Positions 1 through 12,200 of a stretch of DNA of 64,000 bases are shown piece after piece. Below the pieces are notes generated by a model, which did not search any database, was not told the origin of the DNA, and saw only the letters and a program-made list of their open reading frames with translations. Location of the stretch: assembly GCA_034190875.2 (NCBI GenBank), contig CM067348.1, positions 29,550,229-29,614,228 of the forward strand, given 5' to 3'. Source of the stretch: Urechis unicinctus. Its lineage: Eukaryota > Annelida > Polychaeta > Xenopneusta > Urechidae. Position 1 is the first letter of the stretch; each line of letters opens with the position of its first letter. A program made the translations under genes and the position numbers.

Positions 1-295
1 TATAATAAAAGTTACAAATAACCAATGTTTTAATCTATGAAACATATCAATCTCTTAGAGACGTCGTACTCAGCACAGATATAACACAGCCACAAAATTA
101 TGCACGTAAGAATACTATTTCTTGATTAACTTGATTGGTTAAATGGAGATATATTATTACCTATGCGTCGCGATATTAAAGGACGAGCTAAAAAATATAG
201 AGTAGAAATTAAAAGCATCAGATTAAATCTCATGTCAAAATAGTTCGATCAGCGAACTAAACATCGTTTTGTCGTCTGGTGGTGTGAATCTATAA

Positions 296-298
<3 letters not shown>
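1..298. other. Non-coding left edge
   Basis: AT-rich sequence with no open frame of note and no recognisable motif. I see nothing to annotate before the TA array that follows. Confidence 0.6.
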
Positions 299-361
<63 letters not shown>

Positions 362-362
362 C

Positions 363-396
<34 letters not shown>

Positions 397-399
397 ACG

Positions 400-431
<32 letters not shown>

Positions 432-531
432 GACATGCGTATATATACATATCAAAGCAAATATATATATAAGTATAAACGTGTAAAATATAAGTATAAA
501 CGTGTAAAATGCATCCTTATATGAATATATA

Positions 532-567
<36 letters not shown>

Positions 568-647
568 AATATGTATATATATACATAATTCTGTAAATAT
601 ATATATATATTTATATATATAAATTTATGTATATATATATATGTATA

Positions 648-711
<64 letters not shown>

Positions 712-728
712 AATATATATTTAAATAT
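299..728. repeat. (TA)n compound microsatellite
   Basis: Long runs of alternating TA broken by short interruptions. Inside it, around 469-510, a 21-base unit containing AAGTATAAACGTGTAAAAT occurs twice in tandem. The open frames that cross this array encode only alternating Tyr/Ile and are artefacts of the dinucleotide repeat, not proteins. Confidence 0.95.
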
Positions 729-3315
<2,587 letters not shown>

Positions 3316-4556
3316 AGCATCGTGTTTGTAATCCTTGAAGTTTTTTTTATTTGTAAAGCATTCTCCTTGACAGCGGTTATAAAGCAATAGAATTGCAAAA
3401 ATATCCCATTTCGTCGGTTCTTCAATCAGGAAGTTGACACAATTTTGAATACACATCAAATGCAAAATCACTAGTGTTTAAATTCATCGACGGACATCCT
3501 GGCCAACCCCTATTTACGCTGGGTACCGTAATCGAGAATCATCACGAAGTTGTCACTGGGTGCTAATGTTAACGAAAATCTGTATTTCAAATGACTAGAC
3601 ACACACATGAAAAGGATAACTGTACGGTTAATCTTTTACGCATGTCCAACTCAGGACCAAGTTAACAGGGTCAGAGTGCACGCAATATTTCTTGATGTCC
3701 CTTAGCTCTCCCGCGCATGCGTTGACTACACTTATCTATATGTAAATTCGAAAGTGTAGACGCTTTTACCCCCCAAAAAATCGTTCACTTCTAATGTGAG
3801 AGATCAGACAAGTCTCGTACAACTGAAGGATGGCTTTATGTCTATGTCATTGCCATTTATTCCGTTTTACTAGCATCTACTTTTACTCGTTTCCATTATC
3901 GGCAGCGAGTTAATGGCAGGTAGCTGTGGACTTGTAAGGGCCGAAATAGATCTCGAAGCATAAGGGTGCTTTATTGGCTTGGTGAGTGTCAATATACGGG
4001 CGTCGATAGCGTGCCGACATGAATTGCTGGACGTTTGTTTATGAAAACTTGTTGAAGTTTTGAATAGGTGTTGTGATAATAAATATGTTATTGCAACAAG
4101 AAAAACCACGCTATGGGTGGACACATATGAAATATTCTGAATCTCAGATGTGAGCGATAATTGCGGTTATGATTGTGAGGTCAATTGTGGGACGAGAGAG
4201 CTGATCGAGCTTCCCCTTTGCTGAAATGAAATTGCGGAATGATTTGCGTCTGATCCTGTATATATCTTTAGTGTGGTAGAATTTGATGCCCTCCTGTCCG
4301 TCATAGGCTGTTTTGTGCATGGTCTGTAATTTCAGACCGGCATGCAAATGCATACGGTAAGATTCCAGTATCGCGTGTCAAGCAGATATAATCATGTTAT
4401 GCAGCAATCATAGATTGGCCGACAAAATAGGAAGGTTTTTGAAGTTAAAAAAGATACTAAGCAGCCATCTACTGACCGGGCATATGATACAGACGTGACG
4501 CAAATTCCTTCCTTTAAGTGTTGTTTGTTCATATTGCCGCTACCAACGCAACTTAA
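3316..4556. other. Non-coding interval
   Basis: No supported gene. Overlapping minus-strand frames at 3870-4124 and 4144-4353 are of chance length (84 and 69 codons), have no family resemblance and lack splice context. Confidence 0.5.
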
Positions 4557-4598
4557 TTTGACCAGCGGGTCGGTTTGGCTTTAGGAGAAGCTGATAAA

Positions 4599-4662
4599 AT
4601 GCACAGTCAACAGGGCTTCCATTCGCAGACTGCGTTCGGGTACCCTCTACAAGATTTTGATG
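4599..4662 (+). CDS. Candidate exon ending at a perfect splice donor
   Basis: An open frame beginning ATG at 4599 runs to a perfect GTAAGT donor at 4663. The frame is already open from 4557. The second frame over the same bases is also open and could begin after the acceptor-like TTGGCTTTAG at 4574-4583. The ATG frame ends in phase 1 and joins in frame to the exon at 4958, giving a peptide of about 32 residues if the ATG is the true start. I do not recognise the protein. It could be a first exon, or an internal exon of a longer gene whose earlier exons I cannot see. What supports it is the pairing of a strong donor with a strong acceptor, not family similarity. Confidence 0.35.
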
Positions 4663-4957
4663 GTAAGTCCCTCAAAAAATCTTGTTTGATCAAAAAGGCT
4701 GACATTACAGAAGACGTATCTGTGTAGATTATTCACCACTTTAACCGTTCATTGGGTATGCGCACATTTCGTCCAACATATATAAAACATATTCTCAATA
4801 CAGTGGTACGAACTTTAATTCGTTCGAGTTATATCACCGTTTGAGACAGGTACCGCTGGCATCAAAAGAAAGTATCATATAAAAAAAAATTCACAGGGTC
4901 AAGTTACCTGCAACAATTTAGATAATGGTAAAATATGTCCTAACTCTTACATTGCAG

Positions 4958-4992
4958 GAACATACATCGAAGACAACTGCTTTGAGTTTTGA
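4958..4992 (+). CDS. Candidate terminal exon paired with 4599-4662
   Basis: It follows a strong acceptor: a branch-point-like CTAAC near 4940 and CTTACATTGCAG ending at 4957. Joined in phase 1 to the preceding exon, the frame reads G-TYIEDNCFEF and stops at TGA 4990-4992. The alternative phase-0 join, using the other upstream frame, also stays open for 14 codons and ends at a TGA. The sequence therefore supports an intron of about 295 bases more firmly than it supports either reading frame. Confidence 0.35.
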
Positions 4993-5271
4993 CTGCTGGT
5001 GAATTTGACTACCGGGAGATGCCTGTTCGAATCGTTAGAGCAACCTGAGAGCACCATTTATGCGTGATGCTACATTGATCTAGACTGTATTAACAAATGA
5101 TATTTCTTCTTAAATAGAACTTTATTCCGAGACGGTAATAAGCAATTGACAGTGCAATAAAAGGTCATTGCGTCATAATCCGCTTGAGAATTGGTGTTGT
5201 ATGCTTGTACTGCAATGGCTTGCCTTCGTTTATCATGCAGCAGAGGCCTGTGACGCAACAGCCTCTTCAGT

Positions 5272-5381
5272 ACAAAAGCATCATTGGTACCACCGAGTTC
5301 TACAACATCCTGGAAACGCTGTGGTCGTGATCCACAAAAGCATTATCAATACCACCGAGTAGTACGGCAGCCTTGAAACGC
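5272..5381. repeat. Two-copy 62-bp tandem repeat
   Basis: The segments 5272-5319 and 5334-5381 are similar over 48 bases (both begin ACAAAAGCAT and share TACCACCGAGT and GAAACGC) with a period of 62. It lies just before the frame leading into the THAP remnant. I do not know its function. Confidence 0.75.
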
Positions 5382-6296
5382 CATGAATTTGGGTCAGACA
5401 GACAATGCCTCTACCCAGTCTTATATGGTCCACATCATGTTCTCGTGCACCGTGTACTGGTGTTATGAATGCCTGTGTGGGCTAATCGCATTCATCTTAG
5501 CGAGTAAGATTACTGGTGACGGAATTAGTTTTTGCACTATTGGCAAAGAGTTTTATTGTTTACAGTGTCGGAGTTCGTCCCTCTCGTTGTCGTTTAACGT
5601 GACACAAACAAAAGCACACGGGAATTGTGATCGATTTTTTTTCAGTCCATCTTGTGACCGACTGAACACGATGGTTGGAAAAATTGTTAGTTTACGTGTT
5701 AAAGTGGGGCTGCTCGCATCGCCAAAACAGTCGGGACAGCTTTTTCAAGTTTCCTGGTAAGGACGATTTGAAAAAAAACAATAGACTGGCCAGGTACTAC
5801 GATCGCGAGACATGTCAAATGGCCGGGCCTGGGCATGTACTCGTGTGTGTGCTCGGTTTATTTCACGAGGAACGATTTGTGCAGGCACCGAAACTTAGAG
5901 AAAAGCTTGGTTGGATCCCAGGGTTGTAAGCGGGTTTTGTAGCAAGATGCTGTGCCTAATCTTTTTGCGAAGGCCTCTGCTGACAAGCAAGCAAGAAAGG
6001 ATGGTGTGGCAGGCGAACCCCTCCCACCCGAGCCAAAGAAAAGCAGACCCGCCTTTATCAAGAGGGTGAGACTCGATGACTTTCTAGTTGTATTAGTATT
6101 GAATAAATAGTCCATTATCTTGTTAAGTTGACAGTATGGTTGCCAGGCAATTATCATTTTTATGATATAATATGTTGATTTTTTACAGTGCTCCTTCATG
6201 GTGGTGTTTGTTTTAAATTTGCGAGTTATTACATTGTTTACATGTGCTGATATGCCAAATATATGTAAGTCACGTATAATTGGTTCATTGTATCAG

Positions 6297-6409
6297 AGAT
6301 ATCAGAGAACATGCTACAACAGAAGCTGGGAATCCAGTCTTCATGCTAAGATACCCCAAGTTTAAGCAGGAACATGTTGTCATTAACGTAGCAACAAAGG
6401 CAACATTTG
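6297..6409 (+). CDS. Candidate second exon of the THAP locus
   Basis: It starts after the acceptor-like GTATCAG at 6290-6296 and ends at a GTGAAT donor at 6410. The open frame reads as a mixed hydrophobic/basic stretch including PVFMLRYPKFKQEHVVI and then NVATKATF. It ends in phase 1 and joins exactly in frame to the next segment at 6526. The upstream join from 6065 is out of phase at the acceptors I can see, which fits decay or a missed exon. I do not recognise the domain. Confidence 0.4.
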
Positions 6410-6525
6410 GTGAATATTTTTTCTGATATATAAAATGTAAACAACAACAAATTCAATTACCATGGGGATATAAGGTTATAAGCAACAGTCTGGTGTGCAA
6501 GCTGCGACTTCCTGTTATGTTTCAG

Positions 6526-6692
6526 AGTATGTCGGGTGCCTGATGGCTGAGTTCTTGCTGGCTTGCTATGAGCCAACCGTGCCCAAGACGGAAACACCAC
6601 CTACAATGTGTGCTGATGCGGTGAGACCAGATCCACGACAAGCCATTGAGGCACACCAGAGTAGGTTCTGCATGTATCAAGACAAGTCGTAG
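6526..6692 (+). CDS. Candidate terminal exon of the THAP locus
   Basis: It follows CCTGTTATGTTTCAG, a good polypyrimidine tract and acceptor ending at 6525. In the phase set by the previous exon it reads EYVGCLMAEFLLACYEP, then a Pro/Thr-rich and acidic stretch, and ends at TAG 6690-6692. A second possible donor (GTGAGA near 6622) lies inside it. The protein portion is unrecognised. The base composition here is less AT-rich than the surroundings, as expected for a current or recent coding exon. Confidence 0.4.
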
Positions 6693-6909
6693 GTGGGTGG
6701 AAGGTAGAGGAGACCTTGATAATCTGGTGCTGGGAAGTTATCTCGTATTGTTGTAACAGCCCAGGCTGGTAACGGAACTCTTATCTTTTGTCCAAGATGT
6801 CCCCAGCACCAGCTAACAAACTGTCTGTATGTAGTATAACTGTAACGCCTGTAAAATAACCATGTGACATTGTTGATTTATCCATGCTCAAATATATTTG
6901 TCATACCAG

Positions 6910-6929
6910 TTTCAATAAGTTTATTGAAA
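6910..6929. promoter_or_regulatory. Perfect inverted repeat with minus-strand poly(A) signal
   Basis: TTTCAATAA and TTATTGAAA form perfect 9-base arms around GT. On the minus strand, positions 6925-6920 read AATAAA, about 80 bases after the stop of the minus-strand gene model. It sits between two converging gene models, a natural place for 3'-end formation on both strands. Confidence 0.4.
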
Positions 6930-6974
6930 TTGTGAATAATGACGGCTTGCCTTCGTACAGATTTATGTGTAACT

Positions 6975-6980
6975 AATAAA
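6975..6980 (+). promoter_or_regulatory. Plus-strand AATAAA, possible poly(A) signal
   Basis: This is the first AATAAA after the stop at 6692, about 280 bases downstream. It would place the 3' end of the THAP-locus transcript near 7.0 kb, overlapping the 3' end of the converging minus-strand gene model. In AT-rich DNA this hexamer is common, so it is only suggestive. Confidence 0.3.
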
Positions 6981-7004
6981 AAAAACCGTCACCTTTGTAC
7001 ATCA

Positions 7005-7219
7005 TTACCTGACATGTGCCGGTGTTGTTGTCTGTATTAGAAATATCCCACTTGCAAGACCCAAGGGTTCAAACAGATTGGTCTGAAACCAAGATGCTGG
7101 GTTAAGCAACCGATGGGAATGAGGCTGTTCTCTAAGGAGGTCATAAATCGAGGAACCTTCACACACAGCACACATATTCTTCCACCTCTGCCATTGGTTG
7201 ACAGTAGCCACACAAACAC
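7005..7219 (-). CDS. Candidate terminal exon of a small minus-strand gene
   Basis: On the minus strand, CAATTTGTTACAG ends at 7220 and is followed by an open frame that stops at TAA 7007-7005. It reads VCVATVNQWQRWKNMCAVC, then a mixed stretch that includes SWFQTNLFEPLG and ends TTTPAHVR. A CxxC pair (CAVC) is visible, but no complete zinc finger. It begins in phase 2 and joins in frame to the candidate first exon ending at 7714 or 7729. A GTAATG donor at 7008 also exists, but the intron it would open is only about 36 bases to the next good acceptor, so a terminal exon is simpler. Family unknown. Confidence 0.35.
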
Positions 7220-7713
7220 CTGTAACAAATTGTATGGCAAACATGTTTTAGCCTCGACATTCATAGAAACTCTGATGTAACACTGACCACGATGATAAAA
7301 TAATATCATAATCTTCACTTCCTTAAGTCCAGTTATACATTCATTTATGGGCTAGCTGAAAGTCCTATAAGAAACCCGCTGCGGTACTTGCTCTCCTATA
7401 TATGTTCTGGCTCAGAATCAATCTACATCAACTTTAAGAAATATTGTCTGTTGTTGTCTCTAGGTGATATAAGCCACTTGATAGGGCCTACATCATGTCC
7501 AAGTGCATCTCTATTTATAAACAGCAGCTAATCCGAAATTAGTTGTAGTTTGATATGTTTGAACCTATGTAATTCAATGGATTGCAAAAGCTTTGGATTG
7601 TTTGCATTAAAACACATTTTAATTGTTTAAAAACATGTTCAGGAACAGAGGGTACAAACTTTGTGCATCAACATCTCTCACAACACGTATACGATGAATT
7701 GGTGCACAAATAC

Positions 7714-7795
7714 CCGCGTGAGTAACACCTCTAGACGAAGAAGTGGCATCGCCGGCGTTTTTATTCTCTTCATCAGTGAAGTATGAATTGCTCAT
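7714..7795 (-). CDS. Candidate first exon of a small minus-strand gene
   Basis: ATG at 7795 has a favourable context (A at -3) and opens MSNSYFTDEENKNAGDATSS, an acidic, polar start. Two donor-like sites (GTATTT after 7714, GTGTTA after 7729) both leave phase 1, matching the phase of the exon at 7219. The resulting protein would be about 93-98 residues. Without splicing, the frame continues to a stop at 7619. A cluster of CpG dinucleotides at 7860-8010 lies just upstream and could be the promoter. No family recognised. Confidence 0.35.
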
Positions 7796-7859
7796 TTCTG
7801 CTTCAAATTTATTAGAAAAAAAACAAATGCCATGTCTAAGCAACGATGGTGATGAAATA

Positions 7860-8010
7860 GCTAAAATACCAGCAGCTATATCGCGAAAATCGTATCGCAG
7901 ATCGCGCCTCGCATTCAAAACATTGACAGGTCTGACGTTACGCAGAGGTGATTAATTATTCATGAGCTCGTCGATTCGATACGCCGGACCCATTTTCAAA
8001 GCAAAATTTC
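7860..8010 (-). promoter_or_regulatory. CpG-rich patch upstream of the minus-strand gene
   Basis: CpG dinucleotides are locally dense here (for example CGATCGATAC, ATCGCGCCTCGC, TCGTCGATTCGAT), in contrast to the AT-rich flanks. The patch lies directly upstream of the ATG at 7795. A promoter role is an inference from composition and position only. Confidence 0.25.
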
Positions 8011-8024
8011 GATCGATACATAGG

Positions 8025-8037
8025 TATATATATTATT

Positions 8038-8069
<32 letters not shown>

Positions 8070-8080
8070 GATATATATAT

Positions 8081-8122
<42 letters not shown>

Positions 8123-8136
8123 ATATATATATATAT

Positions 8137-8216
<80 letters not shown>

Positions 8217-8220
8217 TTTA
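8025..8220. repeat. (TA)n microsatellite
   Basis: Nearly uninterrupted TA with a few GATATATA variants. It forms the first part of a larger simple-sequence region ending near 9297. Confidence 0.95.
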
Positions 8221-8239
8221 TAGCACAAGCGTAAAATAG

Positions 8240-8668
8240 GGTTGGAGCAAAGGGTCATGAACATTCATTGCCATGCATATATATATATATATATAGAGAT
8301 ATATATATATATATATAGATATATATAGAGATATATAGATAGAGAGAGATATCTAGATAGAGAGATATAGAGACATAGATCTCTCTAGATAGAGAGATAG
8401 ATAGATAAGATTATCTATATCTCTTATATATCTTTTATAGATTTTTATATTTTTTATATATATATATGTATTTATATACGTATATATATATGTATATGTA
8501 TATATATACTTTATATAAATATATATATGTTTATATATATATACATATCTATATATACATAAATATATATATTTCTATATAAATGCATATATATATATAT
8601 ATACATATAACGAATGCGTGCTCGAAATATGTATAAAATATATATATATATATATACATATATAAATA

Positions 8669-8710
<42 letters not shown>

Positions 8711-8718
8711 TATATAGG

Positions 8719-8760
<42 letters not shown>

Positions 8761-8865
8761 TATGGATCAAAGTGTCATTAATATATCATTGCCATATATA
8801 TATATATATAGAGAAGAGAGAGAGAGGATATAGCCATGCAGAGAGAGATAGATATAGATATATAT

Positions 8866-8911
<46 letters not shown>

Positions 8912-9251
8912 ATAGAGATATATGTATCTATATATGTATATATATATATATATAGAGAGATATAGATATATATATACATTTATATATCTCTCTATATCTC
9001 TTTTTATATATATACATATCTATATATACATAAATATATATATTTCTATATAAATGCATATATATATACATATAACGAATGCGTGCTCGAAATGTGTATA
9101 AATATATATATATATACATATAAATATATTTATATATATATATATATAAATATATATATATAATATATATTTATATATTTCATATATATATATATATATG
9201 TATATGTATGATATATATATATATATCTCTATATATCTATATATATATATA

Positions 9252-9292
<41 letters not shown>

Positions 9293-9297
9293 ATATT
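8240..9297. repeat. Compound TA/GATA array with a duplicated unit
   Basis: Simple TA, GATA and GA sequence with two unique spacers, each present twice. CGAATGCGTGCTCGAAAT occurs at 8611 and 9076, and a block containing AAAG-GTCAT and CATTGCCAT occurs near 8250 and 8770. The array therefore expanded at least once as a unit of roughly 465-520 bases, not only by slippage. Open frames here are Tyr/Ile artefacts. Confidence 0.9.
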
Positions 9298-12200
9298 TTT
9301 GAGCCTTAATCTATATCGCAATCGAACAGTTTCTTTACTCTTACTGTCAAGTTGAAACTATGCGCAATAATGTGCTTACTAAAGAACGTGATTTCAGTGT
9401 ATCAGATATGCAATTCAATAGCCTTTTCTCGTATACGAGTGGATGATTTAAGCTGCAGAAACCCAGACATGGAGCCCAACCATGCATGCTACGATATTTC
9501 GACCCACGCGCATTGTTTGATTCGCTGATTCGTAAAGACTGAATTATATCCCATATATTGCATATTGCGTCTATGCGAGGCAATATTATCATATATATTT
9601 AATGCCTGGCGCTGTGTAAGACTAATTTGCCAAATAATTGGCCCATCATGATGGATTAACATAAAGGATGAATGAGGGTCAACCATGAAGAATTTCATAT
9701 TCCCTAGTTAAGTGGCAAAGTGGTTGATGATATTATTGGTAAATGGTCAAATAAATAAGTTTTAATAAGTGATTTCTTTCTAATCTCACACTGCATCTGG
9801 CCCGTCCTAGAGCATGTTAAGCACATATATGGGTGTTATGTGCTAGAGTTAACAAATTGATCATTAATGCAATATATCCCCCGTCTAAGTAAGACTCGAT
9901 TTATGTTTAAGAGGGGATGTAAAACATTCACTTTTCTGACTCTTGTGCTGTGAATTGGGATTTTAGCTTTTCGCATACATCCACATATATTGTGAGATAA
10001 GCTCGAACGGATGAATTTGTTCATCAGGTGATTTTGCGAACACGTATATGTTGCTGTGCTTAGAGTGTTGTTGTAAAGCATAAATCTCTGGATTTGTCGT
10101 GATTCATATTTGAAAACTGCGTTTGAATAAGTTATCGTGTCAGCACTCAAGTTGATCACATTCGAGTAATATATTGAGATGTGTCAGCAATGTATCGACT
10201 AGAGCAACATTGCCAGCAAATTGTCCTCGCCACAAAATTGCTAAAATTAAACCTCTGTGAGTATACGTATTCTGGTTCTAACACGCGACATTCGTGTAGA
10301 CAAAATGTGCCATTGCTTGATCAAACATTTGCGTGACGCTTATGGACACATTTTTAACTCATACTTCGGCATTGCCATATTATCCTTAGTGATCGTTCTC
10401 TCTTTGTTGAATAAGTGCCTACGTCTGTTAGTGCAGATTGAGCGATGTCGCTCTTTTGAAGTAAATAGGAATAAAATATGTTATAGCATCGTTATAACAA
10501 TTGGAATGTTTACATAATTTAAAACAAATGTTCTTATGTATTTGACATGCAGCGATACTACTGAATTATTCAGTGATCGAACATGCAATCAACATGTTGT
10601 CTGCCTACCCACATTCTACGTGTATCTTACAATCATTAGCATACATGGTCTGGTGTTTCGAAAATGAGCTCGACAATAAACGCCTAAGACGAATAAACTG
10701 GATATTAGTAACTTGACTTATATTCACACTAATGAACACCAGGAAGTTTTGTTGATATACATTGACGAAGTTATTCTGATTATACCCCAGCTGTTGTATA
10801 CAGAGACTTTATTGGATGCTATTCACATAGGAAAATTTAAAAATATTTATCATCAGGGTCACTAAAACAGATGTAACTAGCATCGAACAAGTGTAGGATG
10901 ATAACATTAGGTAGTGATTGAATACACTTGGCAGGTGCTGTGAGAATGATACGAATTCCATGTGGCGTTAAGAGACACATTGCGTATTTTAATCTCAATT
11001 CTCCATTTGTTGTGAATAGGCTTCCTTGCTTCATTAGCGTATCGGTTCTGTCGATCCATCCTTAGAAACATCTATCTACTCAACCATCTGTTGAACTATC
11101 TCTGACGCAGTGATTTGATTTGCAAGGTATATGACTAGTTGATGTTATGTTAAGGGAATTATAAAAAAAAGATAAGTACATGTTGAAAACTTGATGAGTT
11201 GATGTCAATCAATGGACTCTCAATATCAACTGGGTATGGAACTTAAGGACGTAATGGTGATCTATGTATGAGAAGGCCATTTGTATAAAAGATTCATGTT
11301 TGCACATTAGTTGAGTTAATATAATATCTGAATAGATAATGTGAATGTCTCGACCAAAGATGCTGTGCCTACTATGTCTTTTAATAAGCCACCCTTATAT
11401 ATTGTAGTCCCCTTGATTATCTAAGACTATAAAGTTGACGCCAGTTTAAGTAGTTAAGTAGGTGGCGGAAATTCACAAACATTACTAGCACCAACTTTTT
11501 ATACTGCCATTAAAAACCATCGTTTAAATTCCTCAATTTTCCCGTTCACTATAACAAAAATAGGTTATTTTCATTCGCTAAGTAAATGCACATGATGTTA
11601 GTACGCAAATGATACTTTGGTGCTTCCTTGCATGGGCAATACCGATATTGCATACAACCAGGCGGCCCTCGTAGCGTTGGGCATCAGTAGTTAAGCCTTA
11701 TGTAACATCCTCATATGAAATCACTCTCTTTTTAAACCACTTGATTAGGCTCCAGTGCATATTCCCATGTAATAGGTTTTTAATATAAATGAGAAACCAG
11801 CACCACGGAGCTGGCTGTCAACAAAGATGAGGCTTTGGGTGGTAAAGGGGTCGCTTTCCAAACATATTGCTTACAGGCGAGATGCTTTTCCATTGCAATT
11901 TTTATTGGATGTGTGCGACATGTTGATTACTAACGTTTGCTTTTTTCTGCCAAAACATAAGACGACTAGTTAAGTTCATATTACATTTAGTTTCTTTGCG
12001 TCTGTGGTAAGGAGATTACAAACGCAATGCTTCAGCATTTTTCGTTTCATTGTACAATGTCGGCACTGCAAACACAACCGTTCCACTATTTTGCTGGTCA
12101 TAATGAGAAGCTTAGTATTCATTTCTCACAGTGAACAAATTGTGATACAATACAAATTGCACTAGATGATTCGACAAAGTTAACAATGGTTATGTAATGC

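Larger units (their letters stand above)
5671..6692 (+). pseudogene. Decayed THAP-domain gene
   Basis: The frame from 5675 contains several THAP (C2CH zinc finger) landmarks: GCSHR around 5708-5722, FFKFPG at 5741-5758 (the family's F-x-x-FP block), a Cys at 5846-5848 and FHEERFV just after. The family's closing AVPxxF box appears as DAVPNLF at 5946-5966, followed by a basic, Pro-rich linker to about 6065, where GTGAGA offers a splice donor. The box is in a different frame from the front part, behind TAA 5927-5929 and TAG 5940-5942, and the natural ATG at 5671 is in a third frame. The first zinc Cys is not visible, and the normal C-x2-H pair reads as C-x5-H. Two open segments further on (6297-6409, 6526-6692) look like later exons. 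Known: THAP domains bind DNA and occur in host regulators and P-element-type transposases. Inferred: a pseudogene, unless assembly errors caused the frame breaks. Confidence 0.6.

Noticed and set aside
5021..5045. TGTTCGAATCG as a tRNA B box
   Set aside because: No A box or cloverleaf can be formed with the upstream sequence.
5383..5760. 125-codon frame overlapping the THAP region
   Set aside because: The THAP landmarks are in other frames. This frame covers the same DNA out of phase and is of chance length.
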